From: Lapidilactobacillus dextrinicus DSM 20335
GTDB lineage: Bacteria > Bacillota > Bacilli > Lactobacillales > Lactobacillaceae
Assembly (NCBI RefSeq): GCF_001436095.1
Contig: NZ_AYYK01000008.1
Coordinates: forward strand, 202,714-266,713
Direction: 5' to 3'
DNA: 64,000 bases
The position numbers and the translations under genes are program-made. Positions 56,255 through 64,000 of the stretch are shown in pieces; positions within the stretch are counted from its first letter, which is position 1; the number at the start of each line of letters is the position of its first letter. The notes beneath the pieces were generated by a model. The model searched no databases, had not been told where the DNA came from, and saw nothing but the letters and a program-made list of their open reading frames with translations.

Positions 56255-58213
56255 ATGAAATCGAATCATTTATTTGTGCGTGGCGGTGCTGGTGATACAA
56301 CAGCAGCTGAAGCAACACGTGCACAAGATAATCTTTATTTATCTGTTAATGGTGAGTGGGCTAAAACTGCTGAAATTCCAGCAGATCGTTCTACTACTGG
56401 CGGTTTTGCAGATTTAGCTGTTGGTGTTGAAGAACGATTATTAACAGACTTTGCTAAATTTCGTCAAGATTTGACACAAATTAGAACACCAGAACTTCAA
56501 GAAGCTGTTAAGCTTAATCAATTGGCATTAGATTTTAAGAAACGTGACGAAGATGGCACGCGACCTGCTGATGCCATGTTAAATAAACTTGATAAATTAC
56601 AAAATTGGTCTGATGTGAATCAGCATTTGGCTGACTTAATTAAAGATGGCACGGCCTTGCCATTTAGTCTTGGCGTGGAACCAGACATGAAAAACACATC
56701 CGTTTATCTATTATATGTCGATGTTCCGGGATTGATTCTACCAGATAAGACTTACTATGCTGCTGACAATGAGAGTGGTCAACAGTTATTAGCCGTTTGG
56801 AGTGAAATGGCAATCGCAGTTTTACAAAAATTTGGTTACGATGAGACTCAAGCAACACAATTAGTTGACCAAGCCAAAGCCTTTGATGCTGCTATTGTGC
56901 CATTTGTTAAGAATTCCGAAGAGTTAGCTGATTATACAAAGCAATACAATCCGTATGAGTTTGCTGACTTTTTGAAATTAACACCTGAAATTGATTTTGC
57001 AACGGCTATTCCAGAAATCCTGGCTAGCACGCCAGAAAAGATTGTGTTAACTCAGCCAAAGTACTTTGAAAATCTGAGTAAATTAGTCACACCAGCAACT
57101 TTTGACCAATATAAGAGCTGGTTAATTGTCAATGAAATTTTAAGCACGACTGGTTTTTTAAGTGAGGAATTACGCCAGTTAGGTGGAACTTATGGTCGAG
57201 CAATTAGTGGTCAAAAGGAAGCAGCCAATCAGGAAAAACATGCTTATCGTTTAGCAAATGGTTACTTCTCTGATGTTGTTGGTCAGTATTATGGCGCAAC
57301 TTATTTTGGAGATACTGCTCGTCAAGATGTCACGGCCATGATTAAGACTATGATCAATGTTTATAAGCAACGCTTGGCTAATAATGCTTGGTTATCTCAA
57401 GCAACGAAGGATAAAGCAATTGTTAAATTAAACAATATTGTGATTAAAGTCGGCTATCCTGATCAAGTTCGGGCTATTTATAGCCAATTAAAAATTAAAA
57501 CAGCTGCTGAAGGCGGCGATTTATTAAATAATATTTTGAATCTAGCTAAGATTTTCCGTTTGGATAATTTTGCGAAGATTAAACAACCAGTTGATCGCAC
57601 ACGTTGGGCAATGCCTGGTAATTTAGTTAATGCGTGCTATGATCCAAGTTTTAACGATATTACGTTCCCAGCAGCCATCTTACAAGCACCATTCTATAGC
57701 TTAGAGCAAACTAATTCTCAAAACTATGGCGGCATTGGTGCGGTTATTGCCCATGAAATTTCCCACGCTTTCGATAATAATGGTGCTAAATTTGATGAGC
57801 AAGGTAATATGGTTAATTGGTGGACAGATGCTGACTACACAGCTTTTGAAGAACGCACACAAGCGATGATTCAAGAGTTCGATGGTATTTCTTACGCAGG
57901 ATCTCAAGTAAACGGCAAGTTGGTCATCAGTGAAAACGTTGCTGATGGCGGTGGCTTGAGTTGTGCACTTGAAGCAGCTAAAGAAGATGACGATGTCGAT
58001 TTAAAGGCCTTTTTCAATAATTGGGCTAAAGTTTGGCGGATTAAGGCTACTAATGAATATCGGCAACTGCTATTATCAATTGACGTCCATGCGCCTGGTC
58101 CATTACGTGCTAACGTTCAGGCACAAAATATGGATGATTTTTATCAAGCTTTTGATGTCACTGAACAAGACGGTATGTGGTTAGCGCCAGAAGACCGTGT
58201 TAATATTTGGTAA
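56255..58213 (+). CDS. pepO: M13-family zinc endopeptidase (PepO type)
   Basis: 652 residues, no signal peptide or membrane segment, so cytosolic unlike animal neprilysins. Cuts oligopeptides. Zinc motif VIAHEISHAFDNNGAKFD (HExxH), third ligand in ISENVADGGGL (ExxxD), and substrate-binding NAxY-like element LVNACYDPSFNDITFPAAILQ. C-terminal PGPLRANVQAQNMDDFYQAFDV is typical of the family. AGAAGGG lies upstream of the ATG. Monocistronic. Confidence 0.93.
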   Translation: MKSNHLFVRGGAGDTTAAEATRAQDNLYLSVNGEWAKTAEIPADRSTTGGFADLAVGVEERLLTDFAKFRQDLTQIRTPELQEAVKLNQLALDFKKRDEDGTRPADAMLNKLDKLQNWSDVNQHLADLIKDGTALPFSLGVEPDMKNTSVYLLYVDVPGLILPDKTYYAADNESGQQLLAVWSEMAIAVLQKFGYDETQATQLVDQAKAFDAAIVPFVKNSEELADYTKQYNPYEFADFLKLTPEIDFATAIPEILASTPEKIVLTQPKYFENLSKLVTPATFDQYKSWLIVNEILSTTGFLSEELRQLGGTYGRAISGQKEAANQEKHAYRLANGYFSDVVGQYYGATYFGDTARQDVTAMIKTMINVYKQRLANNAWLSQATKDKAIVKLNNIVIKVGYPDQVRAIYSQLKIKTAAEGGDLLNNILNLAKIFRLDNFAKIKQPVDRTRWAMPGNLVNACYDPSFNDITFPAAILQAPFYSLEQTNSQNYGGIGAVIAHEISHAFDNNGAKFDEQGNMVNWWTDADYTAFEERTQAMIQEFDGISYAGSQVNGKLVISENVADGGGLSCALEAAKEDDDVDLKAFFNNWAKVWRIKATNEYRQLLLSIDVHAPGPLRANVQAQNMDDFYQAFDVTEQDGMWLAPEDRVNIW

Positions 58214-58225
58214 GCTTAATTATCA

Positions 58226-58268
58226 TGAATAGCTATGAACAATAATTTGTTCATAGCTATTTTTTATG
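58226..58268 (+). terminator. Terminator after pepO
   Basis: AATAGCTATGAACAA / TTGTTCATAGCTATT stem followed by TTTTTT. Confidence 0.9.
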
Positions 58269-58375
58269 AATTGCTTAGTGACAATTTTATTGGCATAATA
58301 AATGCAATATTTCGTCGTCATCAGTATTGAATTTAATCAATAAAAGCAAATATTTCTTGAGAGTGAGTTGATGAT

Positions 58376-59128
58376 ATGGATGATTTAATTGAGCAGCAAG
58401 CGGCTTGGGATGACTTTGCAGAAGAATATTATGCTACGGAGCAAGCTAGTCAATTGCCTTATGTTACAGACGTTTTAAGCTATCTGCAACAAGCGCAACT
58501 ATTACCTCAGCAACTATTGGACTTAGGTAGTGGCGCGGGACGCTTTACCTTGCCATTTGCCCAAGCAGGTGTACGAGTTACGGCTGTTGATTTCTCAAAA
58601 AAAATGTTAGCAATTTTAAGAAAAAGAGCGACACATCAGAATTTAACGCAATTAATCGTAACGAAAAAGGCATCGTGGCAACAATTAGTCCAGGAAAGTC
58701 AAGATATACCAGTGCTTTGGATAAGTATGTTACCAGACATAACGGCTCAACAAATGTTACAGATTAGTCGACTGATTACAGAAAAGCTATTGATATTTCG
58801 CTTGACTCAAGTTAATGATCCGCTATTAACCCCTTTGTTAGCTAAATTGGCATTACCGCCAGAGCGCCCAGAGATTCAATCAGAGTTAATGGTGCAATAT
58901 CAGACAATATTACAGCCGGAGTTTCAGCATAGTCAGATGCAATTCTTTAACTATCAACTAACAGAAGAACTATCAGAAACAGAATTGTGGGATTACTTAC
59001 GAGATTATCCGGAAATAACGTCAGAAAAATTTGAATGGTTACAAACAAAAATAAGGCCAAAGTTAAATCAAGGTCGATTGAAGAGCGTTTTGGATTATCG
59101 ATTCGAATTATTAATTTTAGAACGGTAA
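58376..59128 (+). CDS. Class I SAM-dependent methyltransferase
   Basis: 250 residues. Rossmann methyltransferase fold: motif I LLDLGSGAGRFTLPFAQAG (SAM site, about 55-73), VTAVDFSKKMLAILRKRA (acidic loop after strand 2). The C-terminal half is glutamine/leucine-rich and has no recognisable substrate motif. Substrate unknown. GAGTGAG lies upstream of the ATG. Stands alone. Confidence 0.82.
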   Translation: MDDLIEQQAAWDDFAEEYYATEQASQLPYVTDVLSYLQQAQLLPQQLLDLGSGAGRFTLPFAQAGVRVTAVDFSKKMLAILRKRATHQNLTQLIVTKKASWQQLVQESQDIPVLWISMLPDITAQQMLQISRLITEKLLIFRLTQVNDPLLTPLLAKLALPPERPEIQSELMVQYQTILQPEFQHSQMQFFNYQLTEELSETELWDYLRDYPEITSEKFEWLQTKIRPKLNQGRLKSVLDYRFELLILER

Positions 59129-59237
59129 AACGCTGCCAATTGTTTAAACAACTATCCGAAAACGCTGCCATTTTATGATATTATTTAAAGAGTAAAGTCA
59201 GTTAAAACGAAACACAATATATTTGGAGGCAATTTTA

Positions 59238-60128
59238 ATGGCAGTTATAATTTTTGATTTTGGTGGTACTAGTGTTAAATATGGTGTTTGGGCACAAAAT
59301 GAACTTGGTCAAAATGGTTCCTTTAAGACACCAGCAACTTGGGAAGAGATGCAAAAACAATTACAGGCTACTTTTACACAATTGAAGTCAACAGTGTCAG
59401 ATGTTCAGGGGGTAGCCTTGTCTTTGCCGGGAGTTGTTGATAATGAAAAAGGTGAAATTCGTGGGTTAAGTGCGATTCCTTATATTCATAATTTTCCAAT
59501 TAAGGCTGCTTTTTCTGAGTTGTTTGATCATTTACCAATTGCGATGGAAAATGATGCTAATTGTGCCGCTCTTGCTGAACTATGGCTGGGAAGTGCTAAT
59601 GACGTTAATAGTGCCATGGTAATTGCTTTAGGAACAGGCGTTGGCGGCTCGGTTATTATGAATCATCAATTAGTTCGCGGCCGTAATTTAGTTGGTGGCG
59701 AATTTGGTTTTATGCAAATGACACCTGAAGAAACTTGGAGCAAGATTGGGACCGTTGTTACGGCTGTACAACGTTATAATGATCAAAGCGGCGAAGCTGC
59801 AATTAATGGTACTGAATTATTTGATCGGGCAGATGCCGGTGATGAGTTAGCTCAAAAAGAAGTTGAGAAGTTTTATCATTATAATGCCGTTGGTTTGTAC
59901 AATTTAATTAGTAGCTTTAATCCAGATCGGATTATTCTTGCTGGTGGTGTTTCTGCACGTCCAGACTTAGCTGATATTTTAATTCATCGCGTCACTAATC
60001 TTTTGAAGTGGGCTGGTCTGTCTGAACCGACTGTTGACATTCAGACAAGCCGGTTCTCTAATGATGCTAATTTAATTGGCGCTGTTAAGAACTTTAAGGA
60101 TTGCTATTCAGATATCGATTTGAAGTGA
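59238..60128 (+). CDS. ROK-family protein (sugar kinase)
   Basis: 296 residues, no HTH domain, so a kinase rather than a ROK repressor. N-terminal phosphate loop IIFDFGGTSVKYGVW, ALSLPGVVD, NDANCAALAELWLGSA, and ALGTGVGGSVIMNHQLVRGRNLVGGEFGFM. The classic ROK zinc-binding CXCGXXGC segment is absent. Probably phosphorylates glucose, N-acylmannosamine or a related sugar. GGAGG precedes ATG 59238; the frame opens at TTG 59223 within that ribosome binding site. Confidence 0.87.
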   Translation: MAVIIFDFGGTSVKYGVWAQNELGQNGSFKTPATWEEMQKQLQATFTQLKSTVSDVQGVALSLPGVVDNEKGEIRGLSAIPYIHNFPIKAAFSELFDHLPIAMENDANCAALAELWLGSANDVNSAMVIALGTGVGGSVIMNHQLVRGRNLVGGEFGFMQMTPEETWSKIGTVVTAVQRYNDQSGEAAINGTELFDRADAGDELAQKEVEKFYHYNAVGLYNLISSFNPDRIILAGGVSARPDLADILIHRVTNLLKWAGLSEPTVDIQTSRFSNDANLIGAVKNFKDCYSDIDLK

Positions 60129-60239
60129 CAAAAGTGTTCGCTCAAGATGATGGGTTATTCATGCTAAAAAAGAGGGGAATTGCTATAATCGTTTTAAGTC
60201 ATTATTTATCAACTTAATGAAGTTAAAGGGGGATAACCA

Positions 60240-60842
60240 ATGAGCGATCGCACAAGCCGCCGCTTGATTAATATTGCATCGTTGCTTTCAGTATTGGCTA
60301 TGATTGCTTTAGCGATATATTGGTATCGTTTAGGAATTTTTCGTAGTCAGGCAGCGTTAGATCAGTATATTCATCAACGGCATATTATTGGACCACTAAT
60401 TTTTATTTTGATTCAAATTATTCAGGTGGTTATTCCGGTAATTCCTGGCGGTGTGAGTACTGGTGTGGGTGTGATCTTGTTTGGACCTCTTTACGGTTTT
60501 ATTTATAATTACGTAGGTATTGTCATTGGCTCATTTATTAATTTCTTTTTAGCGCGCCGTTATGGACAAAACTTCATTTTGCATATGATTCCGCAAAAGA
60601 CTTTTGAAAAGTACTTCAATAAAAATAAATTTCGTAGCCAAAAAGCTTTTGATTTATTTTTTGCACTAGCGATTTTCTTGCCTGTGGCACCAGATGACGT
60701 CTTGGTAATGATTGCTGGGTTGACTAAGATGACTTGGACAAAGTTTTCGGCTATTATCATTTTACTTAAGCCATTTACCATTGCTGCTTACAGTTTTGTT
60801 TTGGTTTATGGTGGGCAATTGCTTTTAAATTTACTTCGTTAA
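60240..60842 (+). CDS. TVP38/TMEM64 (VTT domain) membrane protein
   Basis: 200 residues with about five hydrophobic segments. The core IPGGVSTGVGVILFGPLYGFIYNYVGIVIGSFINFFLARRYG and LFFALAIFLPVAPDDVLVMIAGLTKM are the TVP38/DedA-type signatures. These proteins are thought to act in lipid or ion transport across the membrane; no substrate is known here. AAAGGGGG precedes the ATG. Terminator downstream. Confidence 0.87.
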   Translation: MSDRTSRRLINIASLLSVLAMIALAIYWYRLGIFRSQAALDQYIHQRHIIGPLIFILIQIIQVVIPVIPGGVSTGVGVILFGPLYGFIYNYVGIVIGSFINFFLARRYGQNFILHMIPQKTFEKYFNKNKFRSQKAFDLFFALAIFLPVAPDDVLVMIAGLTKMTWTKFSAIIILLKPFTIAAYSFVLVYGGQLLLNLLR

Positions 60843-60849
60843 TTAATTA

Positions 60850-60889
60850 AAACGACTGGGGCTTAATTAGTTCCAGTCGTTTTTGTTGA
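60850..60889 (+). terminator. Terminator after the TVP38-like gene
   Basis: AACGACTGG / CCAGTCGTT stem then TTTTTG. Confidence 0.8.
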
Positions 60890-60963
60890 GTTACTTTGAG
60901 TATTATCAGCATAAGTTATGTAAAATAAAGAGTAGTGGTTATTTTACTGAGGTGGTTGATGAA

Positions 60964-61506
60964 TTGGAAAATCAAACAATTTACTTAAGAACATTTATAG
61001 ATACTGATGTGGCTTTTATTTTGAAACTAGGGTCAGACGATCTTTATCGGCAAACGGCAGGCTTTGCGGCAATTCACACGGCTGAAGAGGCACAGAAAAT
61101 TTTACAAATTTATCAAAAACATCCTAACGACTATGTCATCTGCCTGAAAGCAACGAATCAACCGATTGGTTTTATTGAGTTAAACGAACGTGGAATTGAT
61201 GAGCGAAGTCATTTAGCTGATACCCGTGAAGTTGGCTTTATTTTATTAAAGGAGTTTTGGGACCAAGGTTATATGACGATGGCATTAATGTTAGTTTTTG
61301 ATCATGCTTTTGATGAAATGAAAATTTCAGAAATTTGGGCAGGACATTATGAAAATAATCGCCGTTCTGCGCACTTTTTACAAAAAATAGGGTTTGAGTT
61401 TAAGTACGATGTTCAGATGCCTTTTCCATTTATTGAGCAAGCGAATGAAAAATATTATTTATTGACGCCTAGCAGATGGCAACGGTTTCGAGATAAATTG
61501 CGCTAG
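60964..61506 (+). CDS. GNAT-family N-acetyltransferase (RimJ/RimL-like)
   Basis: 180 residues. Acetyl-CoA-dependent transferase fold: YLRTFIDTDVAFILKL, IGFIELNERGIDER, EVGFILLKEFWDQGYMTMALMLVFDHAFDEM (acetyl-CoA loop) and IWAGHYENNRRSAHFLQKIGFEF. The acceptor is unknown. TTG 60964 is chosen: GAGGTGG lies 8 nt upstream. The frame is open back to 60883, but that part lies in the preceding terminator. Confidence 0.82.
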   Translation: MENQTIYLRTFIDTDVAFILKLGSDDLYRQTAGFAAIHTAEEAQKILQIYQKHPNDYVICLKATNQPIGFIELNERGIDERSHLADTREVGFILLKEFWDQGYMTMALMLVFDHAFDEMKISEIWAGHYENNRRSAHFLQKIGFEFKYDVQMPFPFIEQANEKYYLLTPSRWQRFRDKLR

Positions 61507-61561
61507 ACTAGGCATTTTGCTGTGCTATACTAGTTTGTGAGGATTTTATAGGAGTGATAAC

Positions 61562-62110
61562 ATGGCGGATAATGATGCGATGCAACAACGAATGAAAGAG
61601 ATCGAAGCTAATTCGGAACTGCGCCTATTACGTAGTGAAAATAATGACGTGCCGCTAGCTGACGATAACCGACATATCCAACAATATTTAGTGTATACCG
61701 ACTTTCAGTTCGATAATAAAATGCAAAAAACGAATTCGATTTTTGTATATACGCCTTGGATGAATCTAGATTCACAAGGCCGAACACGAACTGATTTTCA
61801 GAACCAATTATTGTTTGAATACAATGGTTGGGAAAAGAAAGTTCATATTACAGTTTTAGAAACATTAGGTTCAGCATCGCAACTTGCCTTTTTTGATTAT
61901 CAGAATCATGGTTTAGCTCAACTTTCACTTCGAGCATTAATTAGACTCGCACAGAGAATGGATGTTACCACGATTGATGCCGCGTTATCTTCTTTTGATG
62001 GCGAAGATGACTTTAAGCGAATTAAGAATTTGTTCACTAAAGTTGGCTTTACTGTAGCTGACGAAAACAAAGATTTGGGCATTGCCAAATTTATCTATCA
62101 ATTTGACTAA
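61562..62110 (+). CDS. Protein of unknown function
   Basis: 182 residues, cytosolic, acidic. No family recognised; the core FVYTPWMNLDSQGRTRTDFQNQLLFEYNGWEKKVHI is beta-rich. GGAGTG precedes the ATG, and TATACT about 35 bp upstream may be its -10. Own terminator downstream. It lies between the GNAT gene and serS. Confidence 0.65.
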   Translation: MADNDAMQQRMKEIEANSELRLLRSENNDVPLADDNRHIQQYLVYTDFQFDNKMQKTNSIFVYTPWMNLDSQGRTRTDFQNQLLFEYNGWEKKVHITVLETLGSASQLAFFDYQNHGLAQLSLRALIRLAQRMDVTTIDAALSSFDGEDDFKRIKNLFTKVGFTVADENKDLGIAKFIYQFD

Positions 62111-62116
62111 AATAGA

Positions 62117-62149
62117 GATTGTGCTAATTTTTAGCACAATTTTTTTATT
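62117..62149 (+). terminator. Terminator before the serS T-box region
   Basis: ATTGTGCTAA / TTAGCACAAT stem with a 3-4 nt loop and seven T. Confidence 0.9.
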
Positions 62150-62250
62150 GCTTTCTTCCTAATAAGACTGTGCCGAAAAACGTGGCATTTCTAATAAAAA
62201 AATGTTACATTATATGTATTCAAACACGTTGAGGAAAAATTTAAGCCGAT

Positions 62251-62424
62251 TTCAGAGAGACAGCGGTTGGTGTGAGCTGTTATTAAGCTATTCCATTTTC
62301 CTAGTGGGCGGTGATGAACCGCACGGCCTAGTCGTTAATCAGTTGAGTGCAAGCATAGCTTGAAAATGGGTGGTACCGCGAAGTGACCAGTTCGTCCCTT
62401 TATGGGGATAAACTGGTTATTTTT
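62251..62424 (+). promoter_or_regulatory. T-box riboswitch of serS
   Basis: An AGAGAGA element (62253-62259), the T-box GGGTGGTACCGCGA (62368-62381) and a terminator GACCAGTTCGTCCC/GGGGATAAACTGGT followed by TATTTTT. A serine specifier TCC is possible at 62292-62294 but I could not fix stem I by eye. Confidence 0.92.
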
Positions 62425-62467
62425 GTACTTAATTTTACTAATCAGAATAATAGAAGGGATGTTTTAT

Positions 62468-63751
62468 ATGTTAGATTTAAAATTAATTCGCCAAAGACCA
62501 GACTGGATTAAAGAGAAATTATCTTCACGCGGGGTTACTGCTGAAGAAATCGATGAATTACTAGGTTTAGACGAACAACGTCGCGCTAAAATTGTTGCTG
62601 ATGAAAACTTGAAGAAGAAACGTAATGACGTTTCTGAACAAATTGCGCAAATTAAGCGCGAAAAAGGTGATGCTAGTCAAGCAATCAAGGATATGCGTGA
62701 AGTTGGCGCTCAAATTAAACAGTTGGATCAAGAAGTTGCAGAACTAGATGAAAAGGTAACTTATATCTTAGTGCGCTTGCCTAATATTCCTGACGATTCT
62801 GTTCCAGTTGGACCAAACGAAGATTACAATGTAGAAATTCGCAAGTGGGCAACACCACGTGAATTTGATTTTGAACCTAAGGCACATTGGGAAATTGGGG
62901 AAAACTTAGGGATTTTGGACTTTGAACGTGGTGCTAAAGTAGCCGGTGCACGTTTTGTCTACTATAAAGGTTTTGGCGCGAAGCTAGAACGGGCACTTTA
63001 TAACTTTATGTTAGATGAACATAGTAAAGAAGGTTATGAAGAAGTTATTCCGCCATATTTAGTGAATAACGATGCTATGTTTGGTACGAGTCAATTCCCT
63101 AAATTTACAGAAGATGTCTATACAGTTATCAATGAAGGGGATCCATTAACTTTAATTCCAACTGCTGAAGTGCCATTAACTAACTATTACAGTCATGAAA
63201 TTATTGATGGTGCTAAATTACCAATTTATCTGACAGCATTAACACCATGCTTCCGTTCAGAAGCAGGTAGTGCTGGTCGTGATACTCGTGGTTTGATTCG
63301 CTTGCACCAATTTAATAAAGTTGAAATGGTGAAGTACGTTAAGCCAGAAGATTCATTTAATGAACTAGAAAAATTAACGGCAGATGCTGAAGATATTCTC
63401 AAGAAGTTGAAGCTACCATATCATGTCATCACGTTAGCTTCTGGTGATGCTAGCTTCTCATCAGCTAAGACCTATGATATAGAAGTATGGTTACCTGCTC
63501 AAAACACTTATCGTGAAATCTCAAGTTGTTCTAATTGTACTGATTTCCAAGCCCGTCGTGCCCAAATTCGTTATCGCGATGAAAATGGTAAGGTTCAGTA
63601 TTTGAATACATTGAACGGTTCTGGTTTGGCAGTTGGTCGGACAGTTGCTGCTATTTTAGAAAATTATCAAAACGAAGATGGTTCAGTAACAGTTCCTGAA
63701 GCTTTAGTGCCATATATGAATGGTGTTACAAAACTGATTGCTGAAAACTAA
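62468..63751 (+). CDS. serS: Seryl-tRNA synthetase
   Basis: 427 residues, full length. Class II synthetase. N-terminal tRNA-binding coiled coil (about 30-105; [22 protein letters not shown]), catalytic domain with motif 2 [25 protein letters not shown] and motif 3 [26 protein letters not shown] precedes ATG 62468; upstream in-frame codons lie within the T-box terminator and are not coding. Terminator downstream. Confidence 0.97.
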   Translation: MLDLKLIRQRPDWIKEKLSSRGVTAEEIDELLGLDEQRRAKIVADENLKKKRNDVSEQIAQIKREKGDASQAIKDMREVGAQIKQLDQEVAELDEKVTYILVRLPNIPDDSVPVGPNEDYNVEIRKWATPREFDFEPKAHWEIGENLGILDFERGAKVAGARFVYYKGFGAKLERALYNFMLDEHSKEGYEEVIPPYLVNNDAMFGTSQFPKFTEDVYTVINEGDPLTLIPTAEVPLTNYYSHEIIDGAKLPIYLTALTPCFRSEAGSAGRDTRGLIRLHQFNKVEMVKYVKPEDSFNELEKLTADAEDILKKLKLPYHVITLASGDASFSSAKTYDIEVWLPAQNTYREISSCSNCTDFQARRAQIRYRDENGKVQYLNTLNGSGLAVGRTVAAILENYQNEDGSVTVPEALVPYMNGVTKLIAEN

Positions 63752-63761
63752 TAGAAACAGT

Positions 63762-63801
63762 TAAAAATGTTGTGGCGTAATTACGCTGCAACATTTTTTT
63801 G
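63762..63801 (+). terminator. Terminator after serS
   Basis: AAATGTTGTGGCGTAA / TTACGCTGCAACATTT stem (one mismatch), then TTTTTT. Confidence 0.88.
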
Positions 63802-63863
63802 TGGGCTGAATTCCCGGTATAATAAGGATTTAAAACTTTTCTGAAAAAAGTTCAAATTTATAG

Positions 63864-63892
63864 TTGACGAATACTGCTGAAGTTGGTAATAT
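63864..63892 (+). promoter_or_regulatory. rRNA operon promoter
   Basis: TTGACG (63864-63869), 17 bp, TAATAT (63887-63892): a strong sigma-A promoter. About 60 bp further on CCTTTGAAAACTGAACAAAG (63951-63970) is the characteristic pre-16S leader sequence of lactobacilli, so 16S rRNA should begin just beyond the window. Confidence 0.8.
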
Positions 63893-64000
63893 ATTACATG
63901 TTGCTGATAGCGATAAACATGTTTTGCTTATCAATTAGTAACACAGTAGGCCTTTGAAAACTGAACAAAGTTTCGAGTAATGTGCAGGGTTTATTACATT

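Overview
The window looks like a chromosomal segment of a low-GC Gram-positive member of the Lactobacillaceae. Evidence: AGGAGG-type ribosome binding sites, T-box leaders before tyrS and serS, a WxL/DUF916 cell-surface cluster, a ferrochelatase with no other haem genes nearby, an LpdC-type gallate decarboxylase, PepO- and PepD-type peptidases, and PTS sugar loci with candidate CcpA (cre) sites. The species cannot be fixed from the sequence alone. The last 150 bases carry an rRNA-type promoter and pre-16S leader, so an rRNA operon probably starts just past the right edge.

Region 1 (1-12.5 kb) is a complete type I-B (Tneap/Cst-like) CRISPR-Cas locus. Array 1 (44 repeats in view, running off the left edge) is followed by cas4-cas1-cas2 with its own promoter and terminator. 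Next comes the interference operon cas6-cas8b1(cst1)-small subunit-cas7(cst2)-cas5-cas3, then array 2 (12 repeats, one-base repeat variant). Both arrays read on the + strand and end in a degenerate repeat. The large subunit appears to be split: a 109-residue gene overlapping cas8 by one base probably encodes the Cas11-like C-terminal domain.

Region 2 (12.7-35.2 kb) is mostly core and metabolic: a baeRF-type protein, a DUF2974 hydrolase, pepD, hemH/cpfC, DUF1905, lpdC, an RpiR regulator with a cellobiose-type PTS EIIC and a 6-phospho-beta-glucosidase, an SLC13/ArsB-like permease, a MutY lacking its iron-sulfur cysteines, an NAD(P)-binding protein, an Lsa-type ABC-F protein behind a structured RNA leader, rarA, several unknowns, a ZIP metal transporter behind a riboswitch-like leader, and an NCS2 purine permease.

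Region 3 (35.2-43.0 kb) begins with a ~460 bp intergenic element made of nested inverted repeats, with 16 bp terminal inverted repeats and flanking 10 bp direct repeats. It continues as a peptidoglycan-sugar salvage cluster: mupG and a GlcNAc-type kinase on the minus strand; an esterase, murQ, a MurR/RpiR regulator, a lactose/cellobiose-family EIIC and a small membrane protein on the plus strand. A 29 bp near-perfect palindrome covers the EIIC promoter. I infer import of a MurNAc-GlcNAc-type disaccharide, cleavage by MupG, MurQ action on MurNAc-6P and phosphorylation of the released GlcNAc by the kinase.

Region 4 (43.3-64 kb) holds the WxL surface cluster, a membrane-anchored Mrr-like nuclease, a Gfo/Idh/MocA oxidoreductase, T-box-tyrS, an NlpC/P60 cell-wall hydrolase, an MntR-like regulator, kup, tRNA-Thr(GGT), an M13 peptidase, a methyltransferase, a ROK protein, a TVP38-like membrane protein, a GNAT acetyltransferase, an unknown, T-box-serS and the rRNA operon leader.
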